Made by a program: the position numbers and the translations under genes. Under the pieces are notes generated by a model. That model made no database searches, was not told where the DNA came from, and saw nothing but the letters and a program-made list of their open reading frames with translations. Below are positions 36,633 through 46,030 of a stretch of 64,000 nt of DNA, piece by piece (position 1 is the stretch's first letter; each line of letters opens with the position of its first letter). This DNA comes from Caryophanales bacterium (GTDB lineage Bacteria > Bacillota > Bacilli > Bacillales > Amphibacillaceae): the NCBI GenBank assembly GCA_029257405.1, contig JARIBO010000008.1:37266-101265 (forward strand), given 5' to 3'.

Positions 36633-36998
36633 TTACTCCCTTACTTTAATTATTTTTGATAGTACGCCATTAATAAATTGGCCTGATTTTTCATCGCCAT
36701 ATTTATGGGCAAGTTCAATTGCCTCATTAATTGATACACTAACAGGGATATCTTCTAAATATTCTAACTCATAAGTAGCTATTCTTAAAATTGTTCTTTC
36801 TGCATAAGGCAATCTTTCTAAAGCCCAATTTTCTAAATGTGTACTAATTAGCAAGTCTATTTTTTCAATATTTTCATTCACGCCACGAATAACATTTTCT
36901 AAATAAGGATCATCATTTTTCAGTTCGCTTACATTATCATTTATATCAATTTGGAATAAGGTTTGGAATGCTTTTTCTCTTGCTTCATGACGTTTCAT
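36633..36998 (-). CDS. nusB: transcription antitermination factor NusB
   Basis: A 121-residue all-helical protein. RHEAREKAFQTLFQIDI at the start, LERLPYAERTILRIATYELEYL in the middle and VSINEAIELAHKYGDEKSGQFINGVLSKI at the end are the standard NusB sequence. It binds boxA with S10 in rRNA antitermination. First gene of the nusB-folD-xseA-xseB-ispA-OLE run; its promoter should lie between 36999 and the accC terminator. Confidence 0.95.
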   Translation of the reverse strand: MKRHEAREKAFQTLFQIDINDNVSELKNDDPYLENVIRGVNENIEKIDLLISTHLENWALERLPYAERTILRIATYELEYLEDIPVSVSINEAIELAHKYGDEKSGQFINGVLSKIIKVRE

Positions 36999-37072
36999 AT
37001 TATTAACTCCTTGTATTTTAATCTCTTACAAATAGTATCAGATTTAAAGTATTTTAGCTAGAAAATGCAATG

Positions 37073-37106
37073 AAAAAGCCAAAAGGAATCATCCTTTTGG
37101 CTTTTT
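37073..37106. terminator. terminator after accC
   Basis: aaaaagccaaaagga pairs perfectly with tccttttggcttttt around a four-base loop, with A/T runs on both sides. It ends accBC transcription and insulates nusB. Confidence 0.88.
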
Positions 37107-37121
37107 AAAAAACAAACTATT

Positions 37122-38483
37122 TTATTTTTTATCGAGCTCTAAAATTGGGTTATCTTCAAGGAAATTTGTATTAAAATCACCTTTTTTAAATACTTCATTA
37201 TCCATAATTAGAGAGTGAAAAGGAATTGTCGTATAAATACCTTCTACTACAAATTCGTCGAGCGCACGTTTCATACGTTTAATTGCTTCTTCTCTTGTCG
37301 GTGCATATGTAATTAATTTAGCAACCATTGAATCATAGAATGGCGGAATAGAATACCCTGGATAAACAGCAGAGTCTACTCTGACTCCGTATCCACCCGG
37401 TGCTAAGTACATATCAACTTTACCTGGTGATGGCATAAAGTTTTTAAATGGATTTTCTGCGTTGATTCTACATTCAATAGACCAACCCGTTAATTCAATA
37501 TCTTTTTGTTTATACGCTAATTCTTCACCGTTAGCTACACGTATTTGTTCTTTAATTAAGTCTACACCTGTTACCATCTCAGTAACTGTATGTTCTACCT
37601 GAATGCGTGTATTCATTTCCATAAAATAAAATTTTTGATCAATGCGATCAAAGATATATTCTATTGTTCCAGCTCCTGTATAATTAACTGCTTTTGCAGC
37701 TTTAACAGATGCATCACCCATTTTTTTACGTAATTCTGGTGTGATTGCTGGAGATGGTGTTTCTTCAACTAGTTTTTGTAATCGTCTTTGGATAGAACAA
37801 TCACGTTCACCTAAATGAATAACATTACCGTGTTCGTCAGCTAAAACTTGAATTTCAACATGACGGAAATCTTCAATGAATTTTTCTAAGTATACACCTG
37901 GATTACCAAATGCTGTTTCAGCTTCTTTTTGAGTGATTTTCATGCCTGATTTTAATGCTTTTTCATCTCTTGCTACACGAATACCACGACCACCGCCACC
38001 AGCTGTTGCTTTAATAATGACAGGGTAGCCAATTTCTTCAGCTACTTTAATTGCATCAGCTTCATCTGCTAGTATGCCATCTGAACCAGGGACAATCGGA
38101 ACGCCAGCTTCTGCCATTGTTTTACGAGCGATATCTTTGATTCCCATTTTTCGAATAGCTGCTGCTGATGGACCAATAAATTTAATATTACATTCTTCAC
38201 AAACTTCAGCAAAGTCAGCATTTTCAGCTAAAAATCCATATCCTGGATGAATCGCATCTACGCCAGTAGCAGATGCAACAGAAATAACATTAGTAATGTT
38301 TAAATAACTATCTGTTCCAGCTGCAGGACCAATACAGTAAGCTTCGTCTGCTAATTGAACGTGTAAAGATTCTTTATCTGCTTCTGAATATACTGCTACC
38401 GTTTGAATATCGAGTTCTTTACATGCTCTAATAATACGAACTGCAATTTCTCCTCGGTTAGCGATTAATATTTTTTTAATCAA
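37122..38483 (-). CDS. accC: acetyl-CoA carboxylase biotin carboxylase subunit
   Basis: ATP-grasp enzyme that carboxylates biotin on AccB, the first step of fatty acid synthesis. The 453 residues have [23 protein letters not shown] at the start, the glycine-rich loop [14 protein letters not shown] (about 158-171), [41 protein letters not shown] with catalytic residues, and the C-terminal [12 protein letters not shown]. It follows accB by 12 bases. The Acc transferase subunits are not in this window. Confidence 0.96.
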   Translation of the reverse strand: MIKKILIANRGEIAVRIIRACKELDIQTVAVYSEADKESLHVQLADEAYCIGPAAGTDSYLNITNVISVASATGVDAIHPGYGFLAENADFAEVCEECNIKFIGPSAAAIRKMGIKDIARKTMAEAGVPIVPGSDGILADEADAIKVAEEIGYPVIIKATAGGGGRGIRVARDEKALKSGMKITQKEAETAFGNPGVYLEKFIEDFRHVEIQVLADEHGNVIHLGERDCSIQRRLQKLVEETPSPAITPELRKKMGDASVKAAKAVNYTGAGTIEYIFDRIDQKFYFMEMNTRIQVEHTVTEMVTGVDLIKEQIRVANGEELAYKQKDIELTGWSIECRINAENPFKNFMPSPGKVDMYLAPGGYGVRVDSAVYPGYSIPPFYDSMVAKLITYAPTREEAIKRMKRALDEFVVEGIYTTIPFHSLIMDNEVFKKGDFNTNFLEDNPILELDKK

Positions 38484-38495
38484 TTGAATCGCCCC

Positions 38496-38975
38496 TTATT
38501 TCGTTTTTACTTTGAATAGTGGCTGACCATATTCTACTAAATCGCCATCATTCACAAGAATTTCCACGATCTCACCGTTTAACTCTGCTTCAATTTCATT
38601 AAATAATTTCATTGCTTCTACGATACAAACAATCGTTTCATCATTTACTTTGTCGCCTACTGCAACATAAGGATCACTTTCTGGTGATGGCTTTTGATAA
38701 AAAGTTCCAACCATAGGTGATACAATTTCTTCAATTCCTGCATCATCTTCAACACTATCAGCAGGCACTTCTTTTTCTTTTTTTGGTTCTGCTTTAGCAA
38801 TAGCCGCTGCAGGTATTGTAGGTGCAACTTCAACAACAGGTGTTTCAACTTGAGTTGTACCAGTTGCTGTTTTTTTAATTTTTATTTTTGAATCATCTTT
38901 CTCATAAGAAAATTCATTAATTGTTGACTTATCTATTAAACGAATCAATTCACGCATTTCTTGAACTTTAAACAT
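38496..38975 (-). CDS. accB: biotin carboxyl carrier protein
   Basis: The 159 residues have a conserved N-terminal segment ([31 protein letters not shown]), an Ala/Pro/Lys/Glu-rich linker (about 45-80), and a C-terminal biotinyl domain with the biotinylated lysine in [14 protein letters not shown] (about 122). It carries the carboxyl group for acetyl-CoA carboxylase. In spore-forming Bacillus, the spoIIIA operon lies between efp and accB; here only 152 bases separate them. Confidence 0.96.
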   Translation of the reverse strand: MFKVQEMRELIRLIDKSTINEFSYEKDDSKIKIKKTATGTTQVETPVVEVAPTIPAAAIAKAEPKKEKEVPADSVEDDAGIEEIVSPMVGTFYQKPSPESDPYVAVGDKVNDETIVCIVEAMKLFNEIEAELNGEIVEILVNDGDLVEYGQPLFKVKTK

Positions 38976-39085
38976 TATAAACTCCCCTTTTTTAATACGA
39001 TATATGATTATAACTTTAATTCTACCATAGATTTGAAAAAATGTTGCGTTCTTTTCTCATTTGCAATATTCTGACACTCTAAAGT

Positions 39086-39125
39086 TGTAAAAAGCTGTTT
39101 AAACGGTTCATAATTGTTTAAACTG
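39086..39125 (-). terminator. probable terminator after efp
   Basis: Two copies of GTTTAAAC (39097-39104 and 39116-39123) can pair around an 11-base loop; on the minus strand the hairpin ends in CTTTTT. The remaining 110 bases to accB should hold its promoter. Confidence 0.6.
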
Positions 39126-39127
39126 TT

Positions 39128-39691
39128 TTATGCATTATAACGTGAAACATAATTTCCATCACTTGTACTAATTACAAGAACATCCCCTTTATTTATAAAT
39201 AAAGGTACTTGCACTACTAAACCTGTTTCTAGTGTTGCTGCCTTAGAGCCTCCACTTACAGTATCACCTTTTAACCCTGGTTCAGTTTCTACAACTTCTA
39301 ATTCAACGTTTTTAGGTAGGTTGATCCCTAATACTTCACCTTCAAAAATAATTACATCTACTTCCATGCTTTCTTTAATATATTCAAGTTCGTTTGCAAT
39401 TTGGTCTGTTTGTAACTCTATTTGATTGTATGTATTAACATCCATAAAAGTATGCGTTGAACCAGCTGCATATAAATATTGCATTTTATTATGTTCAATA
39501 TGAGCACGTTTTACACGTTCCCCAGCACGAAATGTTTTTTCTTGTATATTATTATTTCTTAAGTTACGTAATTTTGTCCTAACAAAAGCTGCACCTTTAC
39601 CTGGTTTAACATGTTGAAACTCAATTACTTGCCAAATATTATTATCGTATTCTACCGTTGTTCCTGTTCTAAAATCATTTACTGATATCAT
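39128..39691 (-). CDS. efp: elongation factor P
   Basis: Translation factor that relieves ribosome stalling at polyproline. The 187 residues show the three EF-P barrels: [42 protein letters not shown] in domain I, with the modified lysine site at PGKGA (about residue 32, 5-aminopentanol in Bacillus), and [29 protein letters not shown] at the end. It follows the Xaa-Pro peptidase by 14 bases, the normal Firmicute order. Confidence 0.96.
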   Translation of the reverse strand: MISVNDFRTGTTVEYDNNIWQVIEFQHVKPGKGAAFVRTKLRNLRNNNIQEKTFRAGERVKRAHIEHNKMQYLYAAGSTHTFMDVNTYNQIELQTDQIANELEYIKESMEVDVIIFEGEVLGINLPKNVELEVVETEPGLKGDTVSGGSKAATLETGLVVQVPLFINKGDVLVISTSDGNYVSRYNA

Positions 39692-39705
39692 TTATTTTAT
39701 CCCCT

Positions 39706-40767
39706 TTATAATATGATTAATTCTTTTTCTGAATGAGTCAGACGAACATTTCCATCTGTTGTTATGACAATATCATCTTCAATTCTACAGCCACCAATAT
39801 TTGGTACATAAATACCTGGCTCCACGGTAACAACCATATTTTCTTTTAGTACTGTTTCAGAACTTGTCGCTAATCTAGGATTTTCGTGAACTTCTAAACC
39901 TAAACCATGACCTGTAGAATGACCAAAGTATTCTCCATAACCTTGATTAGTTATATAATCTCTCGTTAAAGCATCTGCTTCTTTTCCTGTAATCCCTGGT
40001 TTTATTCCAGCGACTCCTAGTTTTTGAGCTTGCAATACTGTATCATAAATATTGCTTAGCTCTTCATTAATATCTCCAACTGCTATCGTTCGTGTAATGT
40101 CTGAACAGTAGCCCTTATAAAGTGCTCCAAAATCCATAGTGACAAGCTCACCTGTTTCAATTTCTTTATCTGACGCGACACCATGAGGTAAAGCACCACG
40201 GTACCCTGATGCTACAATAATATCAAAGCTAGAAGATGTCGCCCCTTCAGCACGCATGAGTCGTTCAAGCTCATTTGATACATCAATTTCTTTAACGCCA
40301 GGTTTAATATAATTTAAAATATTAGTAAAAGCATTATCTGCAATTTTTGCAGCTTCTTGCATAATTGTAAGTTCCTTTTGTGTTTTTATAATTCTAATAT
40401 TTTCAACAATCTCACTTTTAGGAATTAACTCAACTTTAAATGTTTTGTTAAAATCAGTATACTCTTTGTATGTTACTTGGTTTTCTTCAAAAGCTAAGTA
40501 CTTTATATTGTACTTATTTAATTGATTATTAATTTCTGATACAATTGAACCCGTGTGCTCAACTATTTTAAAATTATTAGTTTGATTATTCGCTTGTTCA
40601 ATATATCTAAAATCCGTTATCAGAATGGCTTCTTCTCGAGTAATTAATAAGTTGCCACTAGAACCCGTAAAACCGGATAAATAATGTCTATTATAAGGAT
40701 TAGTAATCAAAATTGCATCTAACTCTTGTTCTTGTAATTTAGTTCTTACTTTCTCAATCTTTGTCAT
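39706..40767 (-). CDS. M24 family Xaa-Pro peptidase (YqhT-like)
   Basis: A 353-residue pita-bread metallopeptidase. The N-terminal domain has RTKLQEQELDAILITNPYNRHYLSGFTGSSG. Metal ligands lie in TMDFGALYKGYCSDITRT (two Asp, about 213-224), GHSTGHGLGLEVHENP (His), TVEPGIYVP (Glu) and RIEDDIVIT (Glu). Family enzymes cut the bond before proline at the peptide N-terminus. It pairs with efp as in Bacillus (yqhT-efp). Exact specificity, aminopeptidase P or prolidase, is not determined by sequence. Confidence 0.92.
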   Translation of the reverse strand: MTKIEKVRTKLQEQELDAILITNPYNRHYLSGFTGSSGNLLITREEAILITDFRYIEQANNQTNNFKIVEHTGSIVSEINNQLNKYNIKYLAFEENQVTYKEYTDFNKTFKVELIPKSEIVENIRIIKTQKELTIMQEAAKIADNAFTNILNYIKPGVKEIDVSNELERLMRAEGATSSSFDIIVASGYRGALPHGVASDKEIETGELVTMDFGALYKGYCSDITRTIAVGDINEELSNIYDTVLQAQKLGVAGIKPGITGKEADALTRDYITNQGYGEYFGHSTGHGLGLEVHENPRLATSSETVLKENMVVTVEPGIYVPNIGGCRIEDDIVITTDGNVRLTHSEKELIIL

Positions 40768-40928
40768 CTTATGTAATCTTCCTTTCTTTGAACATTCCTT
40801 CTAAGTTTAGCATATTTTATCAAATACTGATAATTAATTTCAGTCTTATAAGGATTAAACTAGTTATTTCTTATGATATTTAGTAAAATAAAGAATGAAG
40901 CTCTTTAAGTTTTTGGAAGTAAAATTAA

Positions 40929-41183
40929 TATGTATATGATAGACAAGCATTTATAGATAGTACGATGTTAGCAGGTAAAAAATCATTTGTTTCTGCTATT
41001 AGAAGAAATATTAAGTCAATTGATTATTTTGAAGTAAGTAATAATGAATCAAATCTCTTAAAAAAGCTTCAAAAAACTCCTTTTATAAAAGAGTTTTTTT
41101 CATTAGTTCAAGCAAATTCTAACAGCGTTAAATATTTTGATTTTGCATCTATTGTTCCAAGTAAAATAAGGCAAGTTTTTTAG
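40929..41183 (+). pseudogene. yqhQ: N-terminal remnant of a DUF1385 (YqhQ-like) gene
   Basis: The reading frame from 40929, just after a stop codon, gives YDRQAFIDSTMLAGKKSFVSAIRR, then SIDYFEVSNNESNLLKKLQKTPFIKEFFSLVQANSNSVKYFDFAS. This tracks the start of YqhQ (YGGQAVVEGVMFGGK..YVTAIRR..SIEFF..PFLRG..) but stops after about 85 residues, where the family has roughly 300. No start codon precedes the conserved block. It sits between the M24 peptidase and the YqhP-like gene, as in Bacillus, but the invariant GGQAVxEGVM motif has decayed. Similarity is from memory of the family. Confidence 0.7.
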
Positions 41184-41338
41184 ATGGGCTTTTTAAATTG
41201 CTATTATTATTAATATATATTTTATTTGATTTTTTTAACGAGAGTGATCAACAAGTACTTTTAGCGTTTTATTTAGAAAAATATTAAAAATGATGGTTAA
41301 ACTGTTTTGATAATCATCAAAGAAAGGATTGATTATTG

Positions 41339-41704
41339 ATGCGCAAATCTGGTTCATTACTGTTATATTTCTTTTTAGGGTTAGTAATAGTAGGATTAGC
41401 TACTCAATTAATTAAAAGTCCTGGTCAGTTTCTGACGAGTATTCTAATTTTATTAGGAATAACTTTTATTTTATTTATTATATTAAGAGCTGTTTTAAAT
41501 AGAAGACAAGGTCCAACTGATCCAGAAATGAAAAAGTATAAACAAGCAGTAAAACAGTCTCAAAAAAAACATGGCAAACCTGTAAATCCAAAAAATATAA
41601 AAAAGAAGAAAAAAGAAGATTCCAAGCCAAATTCTCGCAAAAGAAAAAGAAAGAAAAACCATTTAAAAGTTATTGAAGGCCATAAAAAAGATTCGAACAA
41701 ATAA
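41339..41704 (+). CDS. YqhP/SA1362-like small membrane protein
   Basis: A 121-residue protein with two N-terminal membrane helices (SLLLYFFLGLVIVGLATQLI and FLTSILILLGITFILFIILRAVL) and a very basic cytoplasmic tail rich in lysine (PKNIKKKKKEDSKPNSRKRKRKKNHLK). This resembles the SA1362 family found in the same spot in staphylococci. The track starts at TTG; ATG at 41339 with agaaagga upstream is chosen. Function unknown; the tail could contact nucleic acid or phospholipid, which is only a guess. It converges on mntR at a shared terminator. Confidence 0.7.
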   Translation: MRKSGSLLLYFFLGLVIVGLATQLIKSPGQFLTSILILLGITFILFIILRAVLNRRQGPTDPEMKKYKQAVKQSQKKHGKPVNPKNIKKKKKEDSKPNSRKRKRKKNHLKVIEGHKKDSNK

Positions 41705-41721
41705 ATGTTCGAATCTTTTTT
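41684..41721. terminator. bidirectional terminator, YqhP-like / mntR
   Basis: aaaaaagattcgaac pairs perfectly with gttcgaatctttttt. The arms overlap the last codons of both converging genes. Confidence 0.85.
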
Positions 41722-42154
41722 ATTTAGGTGGATTTTCACTTACTTCATGTATTTTATTTAAATCTTTTATTCTAGTTTCATCTTCTTTAAAGTATTCAAT
41801 TAAGTCAGTCATTCTATCAATAGAGTTCCAACTTAGGTGATGTTCAATCCCTTCAACATCATCATAAATGTTTTCTTCGTCGACACCTATTATTTCTAAG
41901 AATTCTTCAAGTAAATCATGACGTTTAACTAATTTTTTCCCAATTTTATTACCTTTTTCTGTTAAAACAAAACCTCGATACTTTTCGTAATCTAAATAAC
42001 CGTCACGATCTAATTTTTGAACCATCTTAGTTACCGACGAAGGGTGAACGGATAATTCTTCTGCTATATCTGAAACTCTAGAGTATCCTTTTGTTTCAAT
42101 AAGATTGTATATTCTTTCAATATAATCTTCCATACTCGGAGTAGGTACTGCCAT
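41720..42154 (-). CDS. mntR: manganese transport regulator MntR
   Basis: DtxR-family manganese-sensing repressor of Mn uptake genes, 144 residues. The sequence [50 protein letters not shown] is nearly that of Bacillus MntR. Metal ligands are retained: Asp and Glu in MEDYIER, the His in [10 protein letters not shown], and Glu/His in [17 protein letters not shown]. The product should sense Mn and repress uptake systems, none of which are in this window. Bacillus mntR (yqhN) is likewise beside the yqhP-yqhQ genes. Confidence 0.95.
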   Translation of the reverse strand: MAVPTPSMEDYIERIYNLIETKGYSRVSDIAEELSVHPSSVTKMVQKLDRDGYLDYEKYRGFVLTEKGNKIGKKLVKRHDLLEEFLEIIGVDEENIYDDVEGIEHHLSWNSIDRMTDLIEYFKEDETRIKDLNKIHEVSENPPK

Positions 42155-42259
42155 AATATCGCCTCACTTCATTTTTTATAAATGACAAAATGTTGCCCTC
42201 TATAATATATACGAAAATGAAGACTTTCTCAAGTATTGTTACTAAGGCTTTCCTAAAGG

Positions 42260-43255
42260 TCAACTTAGTTGCATCTCTTTTGCTAAGAGTTTAAAAGATT
42301 CTAAACGGTCTTTATAATCATACGTATTTGTAACAATCATCAATTCTTCAGCTTGGTAGATATTAGTTAATTTTTTTAATTTCTCACTAACTATTTTTGG
42401 ATTACCTATAACCACTTTATTTAAAGTATTATTAATTTTCTCTTCAATTTCTGGAGAACCTTTAAATTCACTTGCTTCTTTGTAAGATGGGATTTGTTCA
42501 AATATTGGTGAATCACTAAGTCCCGACCATAAAGCTGTCGCTCTAGCAATTTTTTCTGCTTTCTCTGTTGTTTCTGCACAAATTACTGAAACTGCAATAA
42601 TAACTTTTGGTTTCTGTTTATGTTTAGTATAAAAATCTTTTTTATATTTAGTAACTATTTCAGAGCCATTTGCCGAACTCATAAAATGACCAAAAACATA
42701 ATTAAGTTGATTATCTATTGCTAATTCTGCACTCTTTTCACTCGTTCCTAACAACCAAAGATTCGGTTTTGTTTTTGGAAGCGGCGCTGCTTTTATTTTA
42801 TTAAATAATGGATTTTCTTGGGTTTGATTATTTATAAAATTATTTAATGTTTTAACTGATTCTGGGTAGAGTCTAACATTTTCTAAATAATTTCCTGAAA
42901 GCGCAATTGAAGCTTCTGCTGATCCACCTGGTGCTCTACCTATACCTAAATCGATTCTTCCTGGAAATAACACACTGAGTAAATTATATGTTTCAGCTAT
43001 TTTATAAGGGCTATAGTGAGGTAATAATACTGCTCCTGCACCTAACTTAATTTTATTAGTTTGTGACCCAATTAATGTGATTAATGTATCTGGATTAGGA
43101 CATGCTAGTCCTGTAAAATCATGATGTTCTGCTATCCAGTAGCGGTTATATCCTAAGTTTTCAGCTTCTTTAGCTAATTTTACAGATTCAGAAAATGCCA
43201 TTTCAATTTCAGCACCTTGAGGAACTGGAACTTGATCTAAAATACTTAATTTCAT
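42260..43255 (-). CDS. LLM class flavin-dependent oxidoreductase
   Basis: A 331-residue luciferase-like TIM-barrel protein: SILDQVPVPQGAEIEMAFSES, GYNRYWIAEHHDFTGLACPNP, GAGAVLLPHYSPYKIAETYNLLSVLFPGRIDLGIGRAPGG and GTSEKSAELA are typical of the group called alkane monooxygenase-like or MsnO8-type. Substrate cannot be assigned; the family uses reduced FMN. Its ATG overlaps the stop of the LysR gene by four bases, so regulator and enzyme are one operon. Confidence 0.9.
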   Translation of the reverse strand: MKLSILDQVPVPQGAEIEMAFSESVKLAKEAENLGYNRYWIAEHHDFTGLACPNPDTLITLIGSQTNKIKLGAGAVLLPHYSPYKIAETYNLLSVLFPGRIDLGIGRAPGGSAEASIALSGNYLENVRLYPESVKTLNNFINNQTQENPLFNKIKAAPLPKTKPNLWLLGTSEKSAELAIDNQLNYVFGHFMSSANGSEIVTKYKKDFYTKHKQKPKVIIAVSVICAETTEKAEKIARATALWSGLSDSPIFEQIPSYKEASEFKGSPEIEEKINNTLNKVVIGNPKIVSEKLKKLTNIYQAEELMIVTNTYDYKDRLESFKLLAKEMQLS

Positions 43256-44157
43256 TTATTTTTCACTCCTGTAAATGTATGAAATGGTGAAATTGCTTCT
43301 TGTTTTGCTTCATTTATCGTTTCAATAAATTTTTTTAAAGCTAAACTTTTTTTCTTTTCATCACGGTAAATAAATATTGTTGTAATTTCACTATATTCTT
43401 TAGGTAGTTGATGACATTTGATTAAGCCACTTGTTTCATAATGTTCGACAGCTGAATATGGAACATACGCTATTCCAAGTCCAGAAATAACACTACCTAA
43501 AGTTGTTTCTAAAGTTCCTAATTCCATGACTTTTGTCGGAACTATTTTTTCATGATTCAGCCATTCATTTAATTTTAATCGATATCCACATCCGTCACTA
43601 AACCCGAGTATTGGTAAATTAATAACGTCAGATAAATCTTTAGTATTAACGTCTGATATTAATACAAGCCTTTCATTAAAGACCTCTACTGATTTCAAAT
43701 TTTTATGGCTAGTATTAATATTTCTAGTAACAAAAGCCCCATCTAATTCATAATTTAGTACTTTATTTCTTAATTCTGTTGTGACTCCTGTTGAGAGTGT
43801 TAAATCAACTTCTTTATATTCTTTATTATATTTTGAAAGAATTAAGGGTAATTTTATTACAGTCTCTACTGACGCAATATCCAATTTACCACGTGGACTT
43901 TCATTTTCATTTAATGCTTCTTCCATCTCTTCAGCAATTGATAATATTTTATTGGCATAATCAATTAAAATATCACCCTCTGGTGTTAAAACCATACCAT
44001 TTTTACTTCTATAAAATAATTTTGTTGTAAAGTGTTTTTCTAACTTTTGTATTCGTGAACTTATATTTGATTGTACATAACTTAATTTTTCTGCTGTTTT
44101 ACTAATGCTTTTTTCATCAGCTACAGTGACAAATATTTCTAAGTCTTTTATATTCAT
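43252..44157 (-). CDS. LysR-family transcriptional regulator
   Basis: About 301 residues: N-terminal winged helix MNIKDLEIFVTVADEKSISKTAEKLSYVQSNISSRIQKLE and a C-terminal periplasmic-binding-like effector domain starting about residue 90 (ESPRGKLDIASVETVIKLP). The start at 44157 after agaggtg is preferred over the longer ORF in the track. It is divergent from an EamA transporter and coupled to an LLM oxidoreductase, so it likely controls both. The resemblance to CynR/YofA-type regulators is general; the ligand is unknown. Confidence 0.9.
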   Translation of the reverse strand: MNIKDLEIFVTVADEKSISKTAEKLSYVQSNISSRIQKLEKHFTTKLFYRSKNGMVLTPEGDILIDYANKILSIAEEMEEALNENESPRGKLDIASVETVIKLPLILSKYNKEYKEVDLTLSTGVTTELRNKVLNYELDGAFVTRNINTSHKNLKSVEVFNERLVLISDVNTKDLSDVINLPILGFSDGCGYRLKLNEWLNHEKIVPTKVMELGTLETTLGSVISGLGIAYVPYSAVEHYETSGLIKCHQLPKEYSEITTIFIYRDEKKKSLALKKFIETINEAKQEAISPFHTFTGVKNK

Positions 44158-44263
44158 AAATACACCTCTCTTTTTTAGTGTATCATAAAAAGAGATACTA
44201 ATCATTACTTATAATCGTTTTACATGATAGATAATCTAGTGTTTAATAAGAGTATAATTCTTT

Positions 44264-45244
44264 ATGAAAGTAGTTGAGTTAATAGTGAAAAAGAAAAATA
44301 TTTTATTGGGTTCCTTTTTAGCTATACTTGCAAGTGCTTCATACGGAGCAATGTTTCCAGTAGCTGATGATGCTTTTAATCATATCAGTCCTTATTATTT
44401 TACATTATACCGTTATGTACCAGTTACCATTGTTTTAATGATAATGCTTTTATTTTTTGAAGGAAAAAAAGCATTTAAAACAGACGGACAAGGTTTAATT
44501 CTTTGGATGTTTGGAATAATGGGATTCGTATTTTATAATCTTCTTATTTTCGTAGGACAAGACATGATTGGTGATGATGGAGTATTAATTGCTTCAATTA
44601 TGGAAGGTGCCGCACCAATAATTTCAATCATTGTGATGTGGATAGCTTATAAAAATAAACCAAGTTTATTTACTTTCCTAACTATAGTCGTTGCTTTTAT
44701 TGGTGTTTATTTTGTTGTTACTAATGGAGATGTTAGTTTATTATTCGGTGATAACCGATTATTCCCATTATTTATCTTATTTATTGCAGCCTTAGGTTGG
44801 GCTGTATATACAATTGGTGGAAGTCACTTTAATAAATGGTCTGTGCTTAGATATTCAACATTAAGTGCACTTTATGGTACGGGAACAGCAGTTGTTGTTG
44901 TATTAATTGGATCATTAATGGGGCTCATTCCTATCCCTACAATTGAAGAATCACTAAACGTAAAATACCACATGGCATTTATGATTATCTTACCTGGGAT
45001 TATCGCATTGCTTGGTTGGAATAAAGCAGTTCAAATATTAACACCAATTAACGCTATTTTGTTTATTAACTTTGCGCCAGTTACAACCATTATTATTAGA
45101 GTAATCCAAGGACATGAAATTGGAACATTTGAAGTAATGGGTGTTGCTCTTGTTATTTTAAGTATTATTGCTAACAACATGTACCAGCGTTACGTTAACA
45201 AAAAACTGGAAGCTAAACATGAATTCGAAAAAAAAAGCGCTTAG
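44264..45244 (+). CDS. DMT superfamily (EamA) transporter
   Basis: A 326-residue membrane protein with about ten hydrophobic helices in two EamA repeats; the first starts LLGSFLAILASASYGAMFPVADDAF and the second LFPLFILFIAALGWAVYTIGG. It probably exports or imports a small metabolite. The start is uncertain: ATG at 44264 lies six bases after a TATAAT, so it might be leaderless or begin at GTG 44285 (MKKKNILLGS). It is divergent from the LysR gene and ends at a strong hairpin. Confidence 0.88.
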   Translation: MKVVELIVKKKNILLGSFLAILASASYGAMFPVADDAFNHISPYYFTLYRYVPVTIVLMIMLLFFEGKKAFKTDGQGLILWMFGIMGFVFYNLLIFVGQDMIGDDGVLIASIMEGAAPIISIIVMWIAYKNKPSLFTFLTIVVAFIGVYFVVTNGDVSLLFGDNRLFPLFILFIAALGWAVYTIGGSHFNKWSVLRYSTLSALYGTGTAVVVVLIGSLMGLIPIPTIEESLNVKYHMAFMIILPGIIALLGWNKAVQILTPINAILFINFAPVTTIIIRVIQGHEIGTFEVMGVALVILSIIANNMYQRYVNKKLEAKHEFEKKSA

Positions 45245-45272
45245 AGTCAACTTAAAATAAAATAATGATATA

Positions 45273-45314
45273 AAAACCCGTGAGTTATTTTTAATAGCTC
45301 ACGGGTTTATTTTT
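45273..45314 (+). terminator. terminator after the EamA transporter
   Basis: aaacccgtgagttatt pairs with aatagctcacgggttt, followed by atttttg. A 16-base stem with one mismatch. Confidence 0.85.
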
Positions 45315-45419
45315 GTTCTAAGATAGAAAGATTATATTAAGATGTTATTATGTAAACTACTAACACAACTTGAATACCAACTACTTTATATATTTTACCA
45401 TTAATCTTACTATTTACTT

Positions 45420-45950
45420 TTCTTTACTTACTATTCTAAAGTTTTTTAAATCTTCATTAGCAAATCCTTCTTTTATTTCTCCATTAATCCAATTAAAGTC
45501 TTCCTAACTGAAATAAATTCACCATTCTCTATATAGGAATGATAATTATCTGAAATAATATTAACTGTTATAAGTATTACATCAGAATATTTTAATACTT
45601 TTTCACTGATATCTAACATTTTATCCAATTTTGGAGACTCAAATTTAGTTATATTATCTAATCCTTAAAATCTTCTAATTATTAATCATCTTCATTTTGC
45701 ATTTTATCAAATAATTGCCCATTTACTTCTTTTTATTTTCTTCTTTTAACAAACGTCTTTCTTGGTCTATGTATTCTTTGTTACCTCTGTAGAGTAATGC
45801 ATACACATATTTTGTTGTAACTTTTCAAGTTCACTTGCTTTTGATTTAGTCATCGCTTCTTTATAAAGTCCTGAATCTGATAAAATACATCAAACACTTC
45901 TTGAGTAAGTAAATAATCTTTATTTTTTGCTGAATACATTGTAACTTCAT
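45420..45950 (-). pseudogene. decayed gene, unknown product
   Basis: The 785 bases between the EamA and nrdJ terminators hold no intact gene. On the minus strand, overlapping frames give protein-like pieces in sequence: EVTMYSAKNKDYLLTQEVFDVFYQ, then YVYALLYRGNKEYIDQERRLLKEENKK, GQLFDKMQNEDD, SPKLDKMLDISEKVLKYSDVILITVN, NYHSYIENGEFISVRKTLIGLMEK. Frame changes and stops separate them. The charged helical composition suggests a secreted or membrane-associated helical protein, but I do not recognise the family. The rest of the stretch holds no other feature apart from the two terminators. Confidence 0.6.
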
Positions 45951-45971
45951 AAAATTTAATCCATTATTATA

Positions 45972-46013
45972 AAATAAACCGTATGGAATAAATTCCATAC
46001 GGTTTATTTTTAT
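45972..46013 (-). terminator. terminator after nrdJ
   Basis: aaataaaccgtatggaa (45972-45988) pairs perfectly with ttccatacggtttattt (45993-46009) around a four-base loop. Confidence 0.88.
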
Positions 46014-46030
46014 CTATTTTATTCTATTAA

